DNA of 36,303 bases from Rhodoplanes sp. (GCF_013377085.1 NZ_JACAAX010000058.1:1-36303); one strand, 5' to 3'; shown: positions 9,701 through 18,556, counted from the stretch's first letter. The notes: generated by a model from the sequence alone, not told the origin. Translations and numbers: made by a program.

Positions 9701-12700
9701 AATATCCGGACGGCCGGCAGGTCTATGCCATTGTCCCCGGCCTTTCCAACGCCCCCGCGGCGGCGGTCGATCCGATCTATTCGTCCGGCTATAGCAGCCT
9801 CTATGCCACGTCCTCGGTCGGCAAGCGCGTCTATCTCGACGGCGGCCAGGGGCTCGCCGCCGGCTGGTACACGCTGCTTCCGGCCAAATATGCGATGCTG
9901 CCCGGCGGCATGGCGGTGGTCGAGCAGGCCGGCTCCACCACCGTGTCGCCCGGCACCTCGACCGTGCTGCCGACCGGGACGCTGCTGGTCACCGGCCATT
10001 ACGGCGACGCCGTGAGCGGGGCCAGCTCTTCGGCCACGAGTCTCTTCCGGGTGCTGCCGCAGTCGACGGTGCAGACCCAATCAAAGATCGTGCTCACCAC
10101 GGGCAACGCCTATTTCGCCCAGCAGGCCGCCGACAACAACGCGCAGGCCGCCCGGCTTCCCGTCGACGCGGGGTACATGCAGATCAACGCGGCGACGTCG
10201 CTCACCATCGACAGCGTGTTGTCGACGGCGGCGGCGAGCGGCGGCCGCGGCGCGCTGGTCGATGTCGGCGGCAGCAAGATCACCGTCACGGCCTCGGCCG
10301 GCCAGGCGGTCGCCGGCGACGGACGGCTGTATGTGACGGCCGACAGCCTGTCGAACCTCAATGCCGCGAGCCTGATGATCGGCGGCATCCGCACCGACAA
10401 CACCGACGGCACCACGGCGATCAATGTCACGGCGCAGTCGGTGCGGATCTCCAACGCCGCGTCGGCGCCTCTCTCGGCCGACGAGATCCTGCTGGTCGGC
10501 AGCAGCAGCGTGACGGTCGACGACGGGTCGGTGCTGACCGCCAAGGGCACGCTGACCGATCCGCGCACCGGGGCCTATCTGATCGGCTCGAGCTCGGTGG
10601 CAGGGGCGGGGGCGCTGCTGCGCCTCGCCAACGGCCCGCAGCGGCTGGTGCAGCGGACCAACGCGTCCGGCACGGCATCGCTGAGCGTGGGCAAGGCCCA
10701 GTTCAACGGCAGTGTCCTGCTGTTCGACTCCAGCGGCAGCAACGTGATTTCCGACGGGATCGGGCTGTCTGGCACCAAGTACCTGGCGATCTCTGCCCCC
10801 CGCATCGGCATCGGCGTCGATCCCACGCATTACAGCGGCACGGTCGCGTCCGCCGGCCTGGCCGATCTCCTCGGCCGGTTGGGCGCGGTGCTGACGCTGC
10901 GCTCGCAGACCGCGATCGACATCGCCGGCGGCAGCTATTCGTTCGGCAAGCTCGCCCTCGACGCCCACACGCTGGCGAGCGCCGACGGCGGCGCGGCGAC
11001 GATCACGGCCGACACCATCATGCTCGGCAACACCGGCAACTCCGCCGATTGCACCACCTGCACCGCGAGCAACGGCTCGCTGACGCTCTCGGCGAATACG
11101 ATCCTGTTCACTGGCGGACGCATCGAGACCAAGGCGAGCATCGTCGCGTCTGCGATCCAGGCCACCTTGACCAGCGACCTGACCATCACGCTTCCGGCGG
11201 GAGCGAGCGTCTACTACTATACGCTCTTCGAGCCGACGCAATTCGTCATCCCGGCCGGAACGGTCGTGCAACTGGCTGGTGGCGCGTCCATCGCTTCCTC
11301 GGCCATCGCCAGCGGCACGCTGGCGACCGACGCCGACGTGATCTTCAGCGCGGCCACCCTGAGCATCGCGACCGGATCGTACTACTTCCCCAACGGCTTC
11401 AAGTATGCCAACGGCGCGAGCTACGGGAACCAAGCTGCGGGAAGCTTCAGCTTCACGACCGCGTTCAATATCCCCTTCAATGCCGACTTCCACGCGCGGC
11501 TGGTCGCGGATACGCCGATAACCCAGACCGACTTCTTCGCCGGCGGCGTGACGCTCGCCGCTACCAACGGCATCTTCGCGCAAGGCGCTGCGGCGCAGCT
11601 CGACACTGGCCTCGGGGCGCTGACCCTGCACACGCCCTATCTCGGCGACAACGTCGCGGGCCTCGCCTCGCCGAAGGCGCCGACCCTGTCGCTGAAGACC
11701 CTCGGTGCGCTCAGGATCGATGCGCAGGGCTCCGGCGCGGTCGCCGCCGTCACCGCGATCCCGGGCGGCACGCTGTCGCTGGAGGGCGACACGGTGTCGA
11801 TCGCGCGGACCGCGGTGAAGCTCACGGCCGGCAATCTGACCATCGCGGCCGCCAACGGGGTTGCGCTCGCCGACGGCGCCGTGGTTGCGACGCCGGGCTA
11901 CACCAAGACGTTCGGCGATGCCGCCGATCCGGTGACGCAGGACGCGCCGGGCGGATGGCTGTCCATCACCAGCGCGCACGGCAATATCGATCTCGGCGCC
12001 GGCACTCTGGTCTCGGTCGGCGGGACGGCGGGCATGGGCGGCACGCTGAAGCTCGGCGCCAGCAACGGCACGGTGACCTTCGGCGGCACGATCGACGGCA
12101 CGGCGCCGGGCGGAGCCGCGAGCTTCACGCTCGACACCGCCGGGGCGTTCGACCTCTCGCTGCTGGCGGGCGTGGCGGGCAACCGGGGTTTCAACGGCGA
12201 TATCGTCATACGCACCCGGACCGGCGACCTCGTCCTCGCCCAGGGGCAGACGCTGAAGGCCGCGAGCCTGTCGCTGACCGGCGACGGCGGCATGGTCTCC
12301 ATTGCCGGCAGCGTCGACACGTCCGGCACCAATGGCGGCGCGGTTTCGCTCTACGGCGCGGGCGGAGTCTATCTGGCCTCCACGGCCGTGATCGATGCCC
12401 ATGCCGACGGCTATGGTGTCTGGGACTCGCGGCAGGCCGAGGCCGGCGACGTCACCTTGGGGACCATCGGCAGCGGCGCAGTCGCGATCGCGGCCGGCGC
12501 CGTCATCGATGTCTCGGCGAAGAACACCGCCGACCGGGTGGTGCCTTATTATACGAACTCGGTGAAGAACTACCTGTTCGTCGAGGGCGACCTCGGCGGC
12601 CGCGTCATCCTGCGGGCGCCGGTGGTGAATTCGGCGGGTCGTGACAGCGTCAATGTGTCGGTGGCCAACGCGGGAAGCATCAAAGGCGCGCGCGAGATCG

Positions 12701-15700
12701 ATCTCGTCGGCGTCAAGAGCTTCGATCTCCGCGCGCTCGGCGCGATCGCCGGTTCCGGGGTGACCATCGATGCGGCGACCAACACCGCCGTGATCGATCC
12801 GCGCGGCGACTACTTTGCGAACGCGGCCCAGGCGGGCAGCCTGGTGCCGGTCATCCAGAACTTCGACGTCTCGGCCAGCTACGGCACTCTCGGCGGCCTG
12901 AACGCCTCTTCGGCGTTCCACGCCAAGCCGGGCGTCGATCTCGGCTTCGACGGCAACGTCCGGCTCGACCGCAACTGGAATCTCGCCGCCGGCACCGTCG
13001 ATGTCGCAAGGGCGACGGCCGCCGGGCTGATGGGCAGCGAGACCTTCACGGGCGCCGGCGGCAGCTCGGTGACGCTGCCTTACATTCTGCCCGGCAAGGA
13101 CGCCGCGCTGTTCGCCGGCGGCTACGTCTCGATGCTCTATCGCACCGGCGGCAGTGTCTACGGCGAGGCGCCGGTGTTTGCGCTAAAAGCCTCCGGCGAC
13201 CTCACCATCAACGCGAGCATCAGCGACGGATTCTTCCAGTTCCGCAACCAGACCGATGCTAATTATCTGGCGGCCGTGGTCAGCACCGGCAGCATCGTGG
13301 TGGCGTTCAGCAGCGGGTCCAGCAATCTGACCACCCAGGTCACGACCGGTGTGCCGGCGGTGGCGGTGAACAACAGCCGCGCGACGACGATTAGTTTGTC
13401 CGGCACCAACGCGCCTGCGACGATCTATGTTCCTTATTCGGCCGACGGCAATTCGGTGTCGCCGGAGAAGAGCGGCGATCCGTTCGGCAGCGCCGTGCTG
13501 TTCCCGGCGCTCGGCACCAAGACCTACGCCGATTCGACCAGCCTCGACCTGGTGGCCGGCGCCGCGCTGACCCGCACCGGCGGCGGGGCGCTCGCGGCCA
13601 GCGCCAATCCGCTCGCCACCACTCCCGACACGGCCAGCATGCTCGCGATCGGCGGCTCGTACAGCTACAGCTACGGCGGATCGATCGTCACGGTCCGCTA
13701 CGGCACCAAGTTCAATCAAACCGACAACACGACCTACAGCGCCTCCAACTACGCCACGTCGACGGCGACCTCCGCCAATTGGCTGGCGGCGGTATTGGCG
13801 AGCAAGACCACCGACACCTACAGCTACACCGGCCAGACGTTGTACTACGGCACCGACAGACGGTCCGGCGTGCTGCTTCCGAACACGGCCGCCGCCAAGA
13901 CCATCGATAATCAGTCCGACCTGATCTATCTGGATTTCAGCGTAGACACGCAGACCGGCTCCGGAGCGTCCAGTCCGCTCGCCAACTTCAGCGCGGTCAG
14001 GCTGAGAGACATCGCCAAGATTTCGGATCCGAGCAATCCGAAATACGATGCATATCTCCACGCGCTGTACGTCAGCAACGCATCGTCGGCGGACGCCAGC
14101 GGCGATTTCTTCACGGCGGTCACCAGTTCGAGCGCGACCGATCCCTACACGATGGCGAGCGGCGGAGGGATCGTCGTCAGCGTGAAGACGGCGGCCTACA
14201 TCTTCCAGAAATACGTCGATCCGCTGTTCAGCTCGACCTACGGCCAAAAGACGGAAATTGTCACTTCGCTGGTGCGCAGCGGCGTGGGGTCGATCAATCT
14301 GGCGTCCGGCGGGTCCGTCGATCTGACCGGCGGCGCACTGACGCTGCAGACCGTCTACAACTACAACAATGCGACGCAGGGATCGCCGGTCACTCTCGGC
14401 GGGGCCGCGGTCTACACCGCAGGCCATGTCGCCGACACGTCGGTGCGGACCGCCGTGGACCCGGAGACCAACCGGACGGTGACGATCGACCCCACCGCGT
14501 TCCTGAAGACCGGCACGCTGTTCGGGTCCACCGCCAATTACGGCTATGGCAGCCGGATCGCCGGCACCTCCGGCTTCGCCAGCGGCGCGGTGGGCGTACT
14601 GGTCTCGGACAATGTCTATGCCGAAGGCGGCGGCGACGTCTCGATCACGGCGGAAGGGAGCGTGCTGGCCCGGCGCGACCAATCGGTCACCTCCAACCTC
14701 GCCGCCCAGATTTCTTCGACCCTGTCGTTCGCCGGAGGCTCCGACGAGCCCTGGCGCGTGGGCGCGATCGGGACCGACACCTGGGCCAAGATCGATCCGC
14801 AGCTGTTCCGCAGCGGCGTGGCGACGCTTGGCGGCGGCGACATCTCGATCCGGGCCGGCGGCGACATACTCGGCCTCACCGTCGTCGCGACCGATTCGCT
14901 CACCACCGCCAGGACGGCCTCGGCCGGCGTGACCTCCAAGGCGCTGATGACCTTCGGCCGGGGCGACGTGATGCTGTCGTCGAGCGGCAGCATCTCCAAC
15001 CTCAGGCTCGACGTCGCATCCGGCGCCGGCCTCGTTCAGGCCGCCGGCGGTCTCGTCTCCGCGGGGACCGACGCGAACCTGCTGCGCCTGACCGACGCGA
15101 CCGTGCGGTTCGACGTCCTCGGGGCGGTGTCGCTCGGGGGGGTCGCAGGGGTTGGTCCGACGCAGCTCAGCAATGCGTCCAACAATCTGAATGCGGATGT
15201 TTTCTATCTGCCCAACAGCAGCATCTCGGTGCTGGCCGACGGAGCGGTGACGCTGGGGTACTCCGCAAACGCACCGAGTTCTTACACAAGGGGCGTTCTG
15301 CCGGGTAGTCTGTCGCTGGTCTCGCTGACCGACTCCCTGTCCTTTGGCCAGCAGGTTCTGATGATGCCGTCTCCGACCGGAGAGCTCGAGCTTCTGGCCG
15401 GCGGCAGCATCACGGCGGGGAATATCGCCATGCTGGACGCCGATCTCGGCCTGCTGCCGGGGCTCTACACCGCCTATGACGGCGTCACGGCGCTCCCGGC
15501 GACTGGCTCTCCGGTGGGTACCATCGCCCTGGAATTCCCTTACGTTTCCCCGACGACTACCGAGCAGCAGCGCAGCCTCAACCACAAGGCGGTCGCCACC
15601 CATGCCGACGACAGCGAGCCGGTGCGGATCGCCGCCGGGACCGATATCGGAACGTCGAGCGGCGCGCTGATCCTCTCCGTTCCCAAGCAGGCGCGCATCT

Positions 15701-17403
15701 CGGCCGGCCGCGACATCGTCAACATGATCTTCTATGGCCAGAACCTGTCTTCGACCGACATCACCCGGGTGACCGCCGGCCGCGACATCATCGGCACCTC
15801 CCAAATTCTGGCCGTGAACAATCTTCTCGGCGCCACCGGCACGGCGCAGCCGACCCTGCTCGGCAACACCTTCGTGATCGGCGGACCTGGCGATTTCGTC
15901 ATCGAGGCCGGGCGCAATCTCGGACCGTTCATGCCGTCCGCCGTGATCAAGTCGTCGACGACGACCACGTCGGCCTATGGCGGCGGCATCCTCTCTGTCG
16001 GCAACGAGTTGAACCCGTGGCTGCCCAAGCAGGGGGCCAGCCTGGCGGTCATGTTCGGGGTCGCGGGCGGCGCGAACTACGATGGTTTTCGCGATTATTA
16101 TCTCGATCCGGCCAATCTCGCCCAACTGCCGAATTACCTGCTTGCGGACGACGGAGCCGCTTCGGTCTACGGTACCGAGCTGATCGCCTGGATGCGGGCC
16201 AAGTGGCCGACCTCTCTGCCGCAGGGGGCGGTCAATGTGACCTATGATCAGGCCTACGCGGCGTTCAAGGCGCTGCCCGAGATCTCGCAGCGCCTCTTCC
16301 TCGACAAGATCTACTTCGGCGAGCTGGTCGCGGCGGCCATTCCCGACGGGCCGAGCTATCAGAAATATGCCCGCGGCTACGAGGCCGTGAACCTGCTGTT
16401 CCCGGCGGCCTGGGGCTATACGAAAAACAGCCTCGAAGGCGGGGCAAACGGTGCGGCCACGACGGTCCGGACCGGCAATCTCGATCTGCGCCTGTCGACC
16501 ATCCAGACCGCTCGGGGCGGCGACATCTCGATCCTGGGGCCGGGTGGCCGGGTGCTGGCCGGCTCGGTGGTGCGCACGGCGGCGCAGGCCGCGCGGCACA
16601 ATTACGCAATTTATAACACCGGCGGTCGGTATACGTTCCCGATCCTGTCGATCCCGACCGGCTACGAGGGCATCCTGACGCTGCGCGGCGGCGCCATCTC
16701 GACCTTCACGGACGGCGATTTCGTGCTCAACCAGAGCCGGTTGTTCACCGAGCAGGGCGGCGACATCATCATGTGGTCGTCGAACGGCGACCTCAACGCC
16801 GGCCAGGGTCCGAAGACCAGCGCCAACTTCCCGCCGGTCCGCGTGCGCGTCAGCCCCAACACCTATGCCGAGCCCGACCAGGTCGGCGCCACCACCGGCG
16901 CCGGCATCGCCGCCCTGAAAGCGACGCCGGACACGCCGGCTTCGGACATCTACCTGATGGCGCCGCGCGGCACCGTGGACGCCGGCGACGCCGGCATTCG
17001 CTCCACCGGCAACCTGTCGATCGTCGCCTACCAGATCCGCAACGCCGACAACATCCAGGTCGGCGGCCGCGTGAGCGGCCTGCAGGTGCAGCCGCCGGCC
17101 GCGACGCCTCTGGCGGCCCCGACCAAGGACAAGGCGGCGAGCGACGCGGTGGACGCCGCCTCTCGGCAGGGGACGCCGTCCGAGCGGCCCTCGGTCATCA
17201 TCGTCGAGATCCTCGGCTATGGCGGCGGTGAGGGGACGCCGTCCGACAGTGCCCCGGTTCGCCGCGAGGAGGAAGAGCGGCGGCCGTCCGGCCGGCAGAG
17301 CTACGATCCTGGTGCGCCGGTCCAGGTCGTCGGCTTCGGTGCCCTCACGGCGGAGCAGGCCCGGCAACTCACGCCGGCGGAGTTCGGCCGGATCGGTCGG
17401 TGA
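3727..17403 (+). CDS. Giant filamentous-haemagglutinin-type exoprotein A (TPS domain, DUF3739)
   Basis: This 4558-residue protein is a predicted secreted adhesin of the two-partner-secretion type. Residues 1-53 look like a long signal peptide (hydrophobic 33-52). Residues 58-112 are an Ala-rich helix (core MTQINSSLQAMRDAQ). The TPS/haemagglutination domain follows at about 128-300, with WDSFNVG, SQILGTIKAEG and NQNGI at 227-231 (FHA-type NxNGI). Most of the rest is Gly/Ser/Thr/Ala-rich repeats fitting a right-handed beta-helix. Residues 4115-4450 match DUF3739 (YYLDPANL, RLFLDKIYFGEL, GTVDAGDAGIRSTGN). Odd parts are a Tyr-rich low-GC patch (about 1155-1260), a non-helix insert (about 3329-3518) and a CxxC at 2442/2445. 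I chose ATG 3727, preceded by GAGAGA. GTG 3667 would also be open but sits at the predicted transcript start. No TpsB gene is present. The frame is unbroken over 13.7 kb. Confidence 0.9.
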   Translation: MHRSHVSFRSRRCPGEASSTMASHRSGGRSRLGLLAGVSVAALLVASVGAMAGDLHAGRVNATTAATNAATAAAQAAATASSQAMTQINSSLQAMRDAQAAARAVAAAQADSPVPNGTAPGGLRPVANPNSTTDGLTLWTGANLPVETSKSDGRISVEVKQTQERAILSWDSFNVGRQTDLYFNQSAGTDSSGANAWIALNRVVGSAASPSQILGTIKAEGTVLVINQNGIIFGAGSQVNVHSLIASTLDVGRFQNDTTHAAWSTAQRNASFLTYGLLGDTTTQWTFSGQRTAASQVVATGKVEVEAGASLTAGDGGYILLTAPSVRNSGYLSATNGQVILAAGDTLSLAAATGASDSADPGLRGLTAVAGFGSTALPRVVENTASGVIESPRGSIIISVGINNTSASGSVALVNGTLVATTSVSRNGAIEISGSTIDIAPGARLGILPDGSGETLPQDATSISNFKASQILIGNLSSRSASVSAAAIHVEGDTLIYAPSGNITIGATSSATGTASNSDFARVVVESGAVIDASGLTNVKVSVASQQITIGPLKKNELADSSLYRDSFLNGATVTIDPTLSGVRDDGVAWIGSPLIDAKSYYEQVGVSVRQLMTKGGNVTIGAGSFSNVNGYTTNSNGDRVPIILPASMAPYVAVKSGAVINVSGGWLSYDQGWIKTTKLISADGRVVDIGSADINTTYVGIYNGTEIRHAHWNVVEQYESRMRTGLHLVGGYTEGRDAGALSIVAPALVFEGAVTADAFAGSRQKTQAKVGTATSSIYGDSRKLQAASSQLPSGGALIIQGLATSNTSAAQYYFESGDIRVVRDQDYHAVSGSLGFGQVVTSANGTVTISSRDSSSYLDPARVGTVLLSDRLLSQSGFAEVAFSTTGSVSVAQGAKVDLAAGGVFDVFAGHRITIDGQVSVPSGRITLETFDSQLIPKLGFSAETYGVGSFDITVNGTLSTKGQWTNDFGATGDAVQGKAYLDGGAITLYVAPRVTLDEVVTSGQATPASATDISGSIRINAGATIDVSSGGYVDPNGKLVLTAKGGDLSLYNTTTYFPLSGGSAGQGGTLSGFRVNGLVYGNPATGYFPVNPDAITSGVFIDAAATIKANGFGGGGTFTLVTPEFAFSDDKSRKAGPNATRLPMDFVSKAGFANYKITSYKTRLVPNTFQFQTTIAQKTYVSTYYMNDYGTLVALQFDTSSNQYYYYSAGDDWTYYIPASQLQYYYPVDAQGNLLTYDPNYNSGRGGFYSAVQVPVTARPGGTNALLDTQTLTVGAGQTLNLTQSVFSSRLDTAQAAALKTLASGGDLYSVLTPAVPVNAWDAKPVNLTLGGLMELHVAQGGRVSAAAGASLTVAKLLNDGTIRLPGGSLVQQSFLPTLYEPYDISGSSTKVIPLGIRDLSQIFSVNADGSITSEATSRYASNLTNAQLAGAGTSTNSYPIYFVGLLDANQGMVLSAGSVTDVSGVSIRNPYSYDRATGQTGFTGRIVAGGSIVTSPRATTSQMLFQLPRGTALGGVYGALVTSFSVELGVTIIPGVTAAQSGNTLTIASGATVDLSGASDTYLVTGPAGTGLRSPGLVASAVWSDAGTLSAGAGFTISGSADIRAFGGAPQAENGTLSLLDPVLVQHDSLTPIANRISADTIARSGFDTLIAVGSLSSSGDVAVDLGRALFVTSRNYVLTGTANYNATTTAYQDDDLVPTVKAGGNLVVNVPYVGLLSSIDTIKNPALGTAGRGSVTFNAGSIDITGAVLFDKSVATATLNATGDVRLIGEQPWMPPGTTSQTQLYTLNGALAANGDLTINAGQVYPTTGSSFAITSANANGTIRFGRSGADVPSAPYSAGASLTVAAAHIIQGGILRVPLGTLTLGTTATYFGIGGASTTFAPATADLTLAAGGITSVSANGLSIPYGTTTDTLEWYFSPTNNSPLTAAPAKTLVLNGATISVKAGASVDLTGGGDVYAYEFVPGTGGSRDVLDRLNADTYTGNNGYQYPDGRQVYAIVPGLSNAPAAAVDPIYSSGYSSLYATSSVGKRVYLDGGQGLAAGWYTLLPAKYAMLPGGMAVVEQAGSTTVSPGTSTVLPTGTLLVTGHYGDAVSGASSSATSLFRVLPQSTVQTQSKIVLTTGNAYFAQQAADNNAQAARLPVDAGYMQINAATSLTIDSVLSTAAASGGRGALVDVGGSKITVTASAGQAVAGDGRLYVTADSLSNLNAASLMIGGIRTDNTDGTTAINVTAQSVRISNAASAPLSADEILLVGSSSVTVDDGSVLTAKGTLTDPRTGAYLIGSSSVAGAGALLRLANGPQRLVQRTNASGTASLSVGKAQFNGSVLLFDSSGSNVISDGIGLSGTKYLAISAPRIGIGVDPTHYSGTVASAGLADLLGRLGAVLTLRSQTAIDIAGGSYSFGKLALDAHTLASADGGAATITADTIMLGNTGNSADCTTCTASNGSLTLSANTILFTGGRIETKASIVASAIQATLTSDLTITLPAGASVYYYTLFEPTQFVIPAGTVVQLAGGASIASSAIASGTLATDADVIFSAATLSIATGSYYFPNGFKYANGASYGNQAAGSFSFTTAFNIPFNADFHARLVADTPITQTDFFAGGVTLAATNGIFAQGAAAQLDTGLGALTLHTPYLGDNVAGLASPKAPTLSLKTLGALRIDAQGSGAVAAVTAIPGGTLSLEGDTVSIARTAVKLTAGNLTIAAANGVALADGAVVATPGYTKTFGDAADPVTQDAPGGWLSITSAHGNIDLGAGTLVSVGGTAGMGGTLKLGASNGTVTFGGTIDGTAPGGAASFTLDTAGAFDLSLLAGVAGNRGFNGDIVIRTRTGDLVLAQGQTLKAASLSLTGDGGMVSIAGSVDTSGTNGGAVSLYGAGGVYLASTAVIDAHADGYGVWDSRQAEAGDVTLGTIGSGAVAIAAGAVIDVSAKNTADRVVPYYTNSVKNYLFVEGDLGGRVILRAPVVNSAGRDSVNVSVANAGSIKGAREIDLVGVKSFDLRALGAIAGSGVTIDAATNTAVIDPRGDYFANAAQAGSLVPVIQNFDVSASYGTLGGLNASSAFHAKPGVDLGFDGNVRLDRNWNLAAGTVDVARATAAGLMGSETFTGAGGSSVTLPYILPGKDAALFAGGYVSMLYRTGGSVYGEAPVFALKASGDLTINASISDGFFQFRNQTDANYLAAVVSTGSIVVAFSSGSSNLTTQVTTGVPAVAVNNSRATTISLSGTNAPATIYVPYSADGNSVSPEKSGDPFGSAVLFPALGTKTYADSTSLDLVAGAALTRTGGGALAASANPLATTPDTASMLAIGGSYSYSYGGSIVTVRYGTKFNQTDNTTYSASNYATSTATSANWLAAVLASKTTDTYSYTGQTLYYGTDRRSGVLLPNTAAAKTIDNQSDLIYLDFSVDTQTGSGASSPLANFSAVRLRDIAKISDPSNPKYDAYLHALYVSNASSADASGDFFTAVTSSSATDPYTMASGGGIVVSVKTAAYIFQKYVDPLFSSTYGQKTEIVTSLVRSGVGSINLASGGSVDLTGGALTLQTVYNYNNATQGSPVTLGGAAVYTAGHVADTSVRTAVDPETNRTVTIDPTAFLKTGTLFGSTANYGYGSRIAGTSGFASGAVGVLVSDNVYAEGGGDVSITAEGSVLARRDQSVTSNLAAQISSTLSFAGGSDEPWRVGAIGTDTWAKIDPQLFRSGVATLGGGDISIRAGGDILGLTVVATDSLTTARTASAGVTSKALMTFGRGDVMLSSSGSISNLRLDVASGAGLVQAAGGLVSAGTDANLLRLTDATVRFDVLGAVSLGGVAGVGPTQLSNASNNLNADVFYLPNSSISVLADGAVTLGYSANAPSSYTRGVLPGSLSLVSLTDSLSFGQQVLMMPSPTGELELLAGGSITAGNIAMLDADLGLLPGLYTAYDGVTALPATGSPVGTIALEFPYVSPTTTEQQRSLNHKAVATHADDSEPVRIAAGTDIGTSSGALILSVPKQARISAGRDIVNMIFYGQNLSSTDITRVTAGRDIIGTSQILAVNNLLGATGTAQPTLLGNTFVIGGPGDFVIEAGRNLGPFMPSAVIKSSTTTTSAYGGGILSVGNELNPWLPKQGASLAVMFGVAGGANYDGFRDYYLDPANLAQLPNYLLADDGAASVYGTELIAWMRAKWPTSLPQGAVNVTYDQAYAAFKALPEISQRLFLDKIYFGELVAAAIPDGPSYQKYARGYEAVNLLFPAAWGYTKNSLEGGANGAATTVRTGNLDLRLSTIQTARGGDISILGPGGRVLAGSVVRTAAQAARHNYAIYNTGGRYTFPILSIPTGYEGILTLRGGAISTFTDGDFVLNQSRLFTEQGGDIIMWSSNGDLNAGQGPKTSANFPPVRVRVSPNTYAEPDQVGATTGAGIAALKATPDTPASDIYLMAPRGTVDAGDAGIRSTGNLSIVAYQIRNADNIQVGGRVSGLQVQPPAATPLAAPTKDKAASDAVDAASRQGTPSERPSVIIVEILGYGGGEGTPSDSAPVRREEEERRPSGRQSYDPGAPVQVVGFGALTAEQARQLTPAEFGRIGR

Positions 17404-17424
17404 CGGGTCGGCTCAATCCCGGCC

Positions 17425-17733
17425 GCCACGATCGAGAAGCTGGTCGCACTGGGCACGCGCGAACGCGTCGTGCCGCGAGAGGGCTATCGGCGTGCCGCCA
17501 AGCGGGCCGCCATCATGGTTGGGCGCTATACCCACGCCCACCAGTTCAACCGTGCCCGCCGCATGCTCGCCGTCCTGCGCATCCGGCTCGGCCGCGTGAT
17601 CCGCGACATCCGCCGCAAGATTGAGGGTGATCCTGTCCGCGAGGAGCGCTTCGCCCCGCTGCTCGATCGCGCCGTCCGGGTCCGCCATCAGGACCATCGC
17701 CTGCGCGGCCGGAAGGTCTGTGCGATGCACGCA
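17425..17733 (+). pseudogene. IS5-type transposase fragment
   Basis: An internal piece of a DDE transposase of the IS5 superfamily, readable from TIEKLVALGTRERVVPREG through KRAAIMVGRYTHAHQFNRAR and IRDIRRKIEGD to RGRKVCAMHA. It is a different type from the intact element at 136-1036. It lacks both the N-terminus and the catalytic C-terminal half. Similarity stops abruptly near 17733. It begins only about 20 bp after the exoprotein A stop codon, so the original 3' flank of that gene has been replaced. Confidence 0.75.
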
Positions 17734-17789
17734 CTGCGGGGAGCGAGCCAACGTACCCATGCGGCGTGGGCCGCGGGATTGCGTATTGC

Positions 17790-18047
17790 GTTGTCCGAGG
17801 GTAAGCAGCCGAAGCCGAGACGGCGGCAAAGATCGCGGCGCCCGCCAAGGACACGGTGCAGGTGCGCGGCTTCGATCGTAAGAATCCGGCGCGTCGTCCG
17901 CTGCCCGAGCATCTGCCGCGCGAGCGCATCGTCTATCCGGCACCGTCGGCGTGCCCGTGCTGCGGTGGGGCACTGCGCAAGCTCGGCGAGGACGTCACCG
18001 AGACCCTGGAAGTGGTGCCGCGGCAGTGGAAGGTGATCCGTAACGTC
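17790..18047 (+). pseudogene. tnpC: IS66 TnpC fragment, zinc-finger region
   Basis: The reading frame gives KNPARRPLPEHLPRERIVYP, CPCCGG, then LGEDVTETLEVVPRQWKVIR. This is the hallmark zinc-binding stretch in the first third of IS66-family TnpC transposases. The match ends after QWKVIRNVV, where TnpC would normally continue, and the sequence switches to an unrelated minus-strand IS66 piece. Both ends are lost, so it is non-functional. Confidence 0.8.
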
Positions 18048-18054
18048 GTTTTCA

Positions 18055-18285
18055 GGCCACGGCTTTGAGGGCTTGCGGCGGGGCGTAGGCCCAGGGCAGC
18101 AGGTCGTAGATGCGGCTGTTGGGATGGCCGTCGACAATCCGGGTGATGACGTCGGCGAGATAAACCTGCGGATCGAGACCGATCAGTTTGCAGGTCTCGA
18201 TCAGCGAGGCGACGACGGCCCAATGCTCGGCGCCGCCATCCAAACCGGCGAAGAGCGCGTTCTTGCGGTTATGGAGACCTCTGCA
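18055..18285 (-). pseudogene. tnpC: IS66 TnpC C-terminal fragment, minus strand
   Basis: Read on the minus strand: LHNRKNALFAGLDGGAEHW, SLIETCKLIGLDPQVYLADV, HPNSRIYDLLPWAY, then a stop at 18052-18054. This is the conserved C-terminal region of IS66 transposases with its natural end. The upstream part of the gene is missing. It lies head to head with a second, different IS66 C-terminus starting at 18285, so it comes from a separate insertion. Confidence 0.8.
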
Positions 18286-18300
18286 TAACCGCAACAACTG
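18257..18300. repeat. Inverted repeat at the head-to-head IS66 junction
   Basis: TTGCGGTTAT (18263-18272) and ATAACCGCAA (18285-18294) are perfect inverted copies around GGAGACCTCTGC. The arms arise because both IS66 fragments begin at the same codons (LHNR followed by K or N). The spacer looks like the terminal repeat of some IS5-type elements, so the junction may be the scar of an IS5-mediated event; that last point is speculative. Confidence 0.6.
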
Positions 18301-18499
18301 GACCCTCGCCGGCTCCGACGAAGGCGGCCGCCGCGCCGCCGCCGTCTACACTCTGATCAAATCCGCCAAGCTGAACGACATCGATCCACAGGCCTGGCTC
18401 GCCGACGTTCTCGCCCGTCTGCCCGATCATCCCGCCAAGCGCATCCAAGACCTCCTGCCGTGGAACTGGAAGGCTCTGCCGGCCGCCGCAGCAGCCTGA
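18285..18499 (+). pseudogene. tnpC: IS66 TnpC C-terminal fragment, plus strand
   Basis: Plus-strand reading gives NWTLAGSDEGGRRAAAVYTL, KLNDIDPQAWLADVLARLPD and HPAKRIQDLLPWNW, then a stop at 18497-18499. This is a typical IS66 TnpC C-terminus. It differs clearly in sequence from the minus-strand piece next to it. Upstream domains are absent. Confidence 0.85.
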
Positions 18500-18524
18500 T
18501 CACCCCGCACCGCCGCCCGGCCTG

Positions 18525-18556
18525 ACTTCCCTGCGGTCTTCACCGGATGGGTACAA
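18525..18556 (+). repeat. Probable IS66 right end
   Basis: CTGCGGTCTTCACCGGATGG followed by GTAC lies just after the TnpC stop and resembles the usual IS66-family right terminus (TTCACCGGA near the element end). No matching left end or 8-bp target duplication could be found, as expected for a remnant. Confidence 0.5.

Noticed and set aside
13183-17367. A 1394-codon open frame on the minus strand, plus others antisense to the exoproteins (7432-10080, 10081-12921, 21664-25527)
   Set aside because: They are antisense shadows of GC-rich, stop-poor coding sequence. Their translations are Arg/Gly/Asp-rich low-complexity text with no domain, while the plus-strand readings are clear exoproteins.
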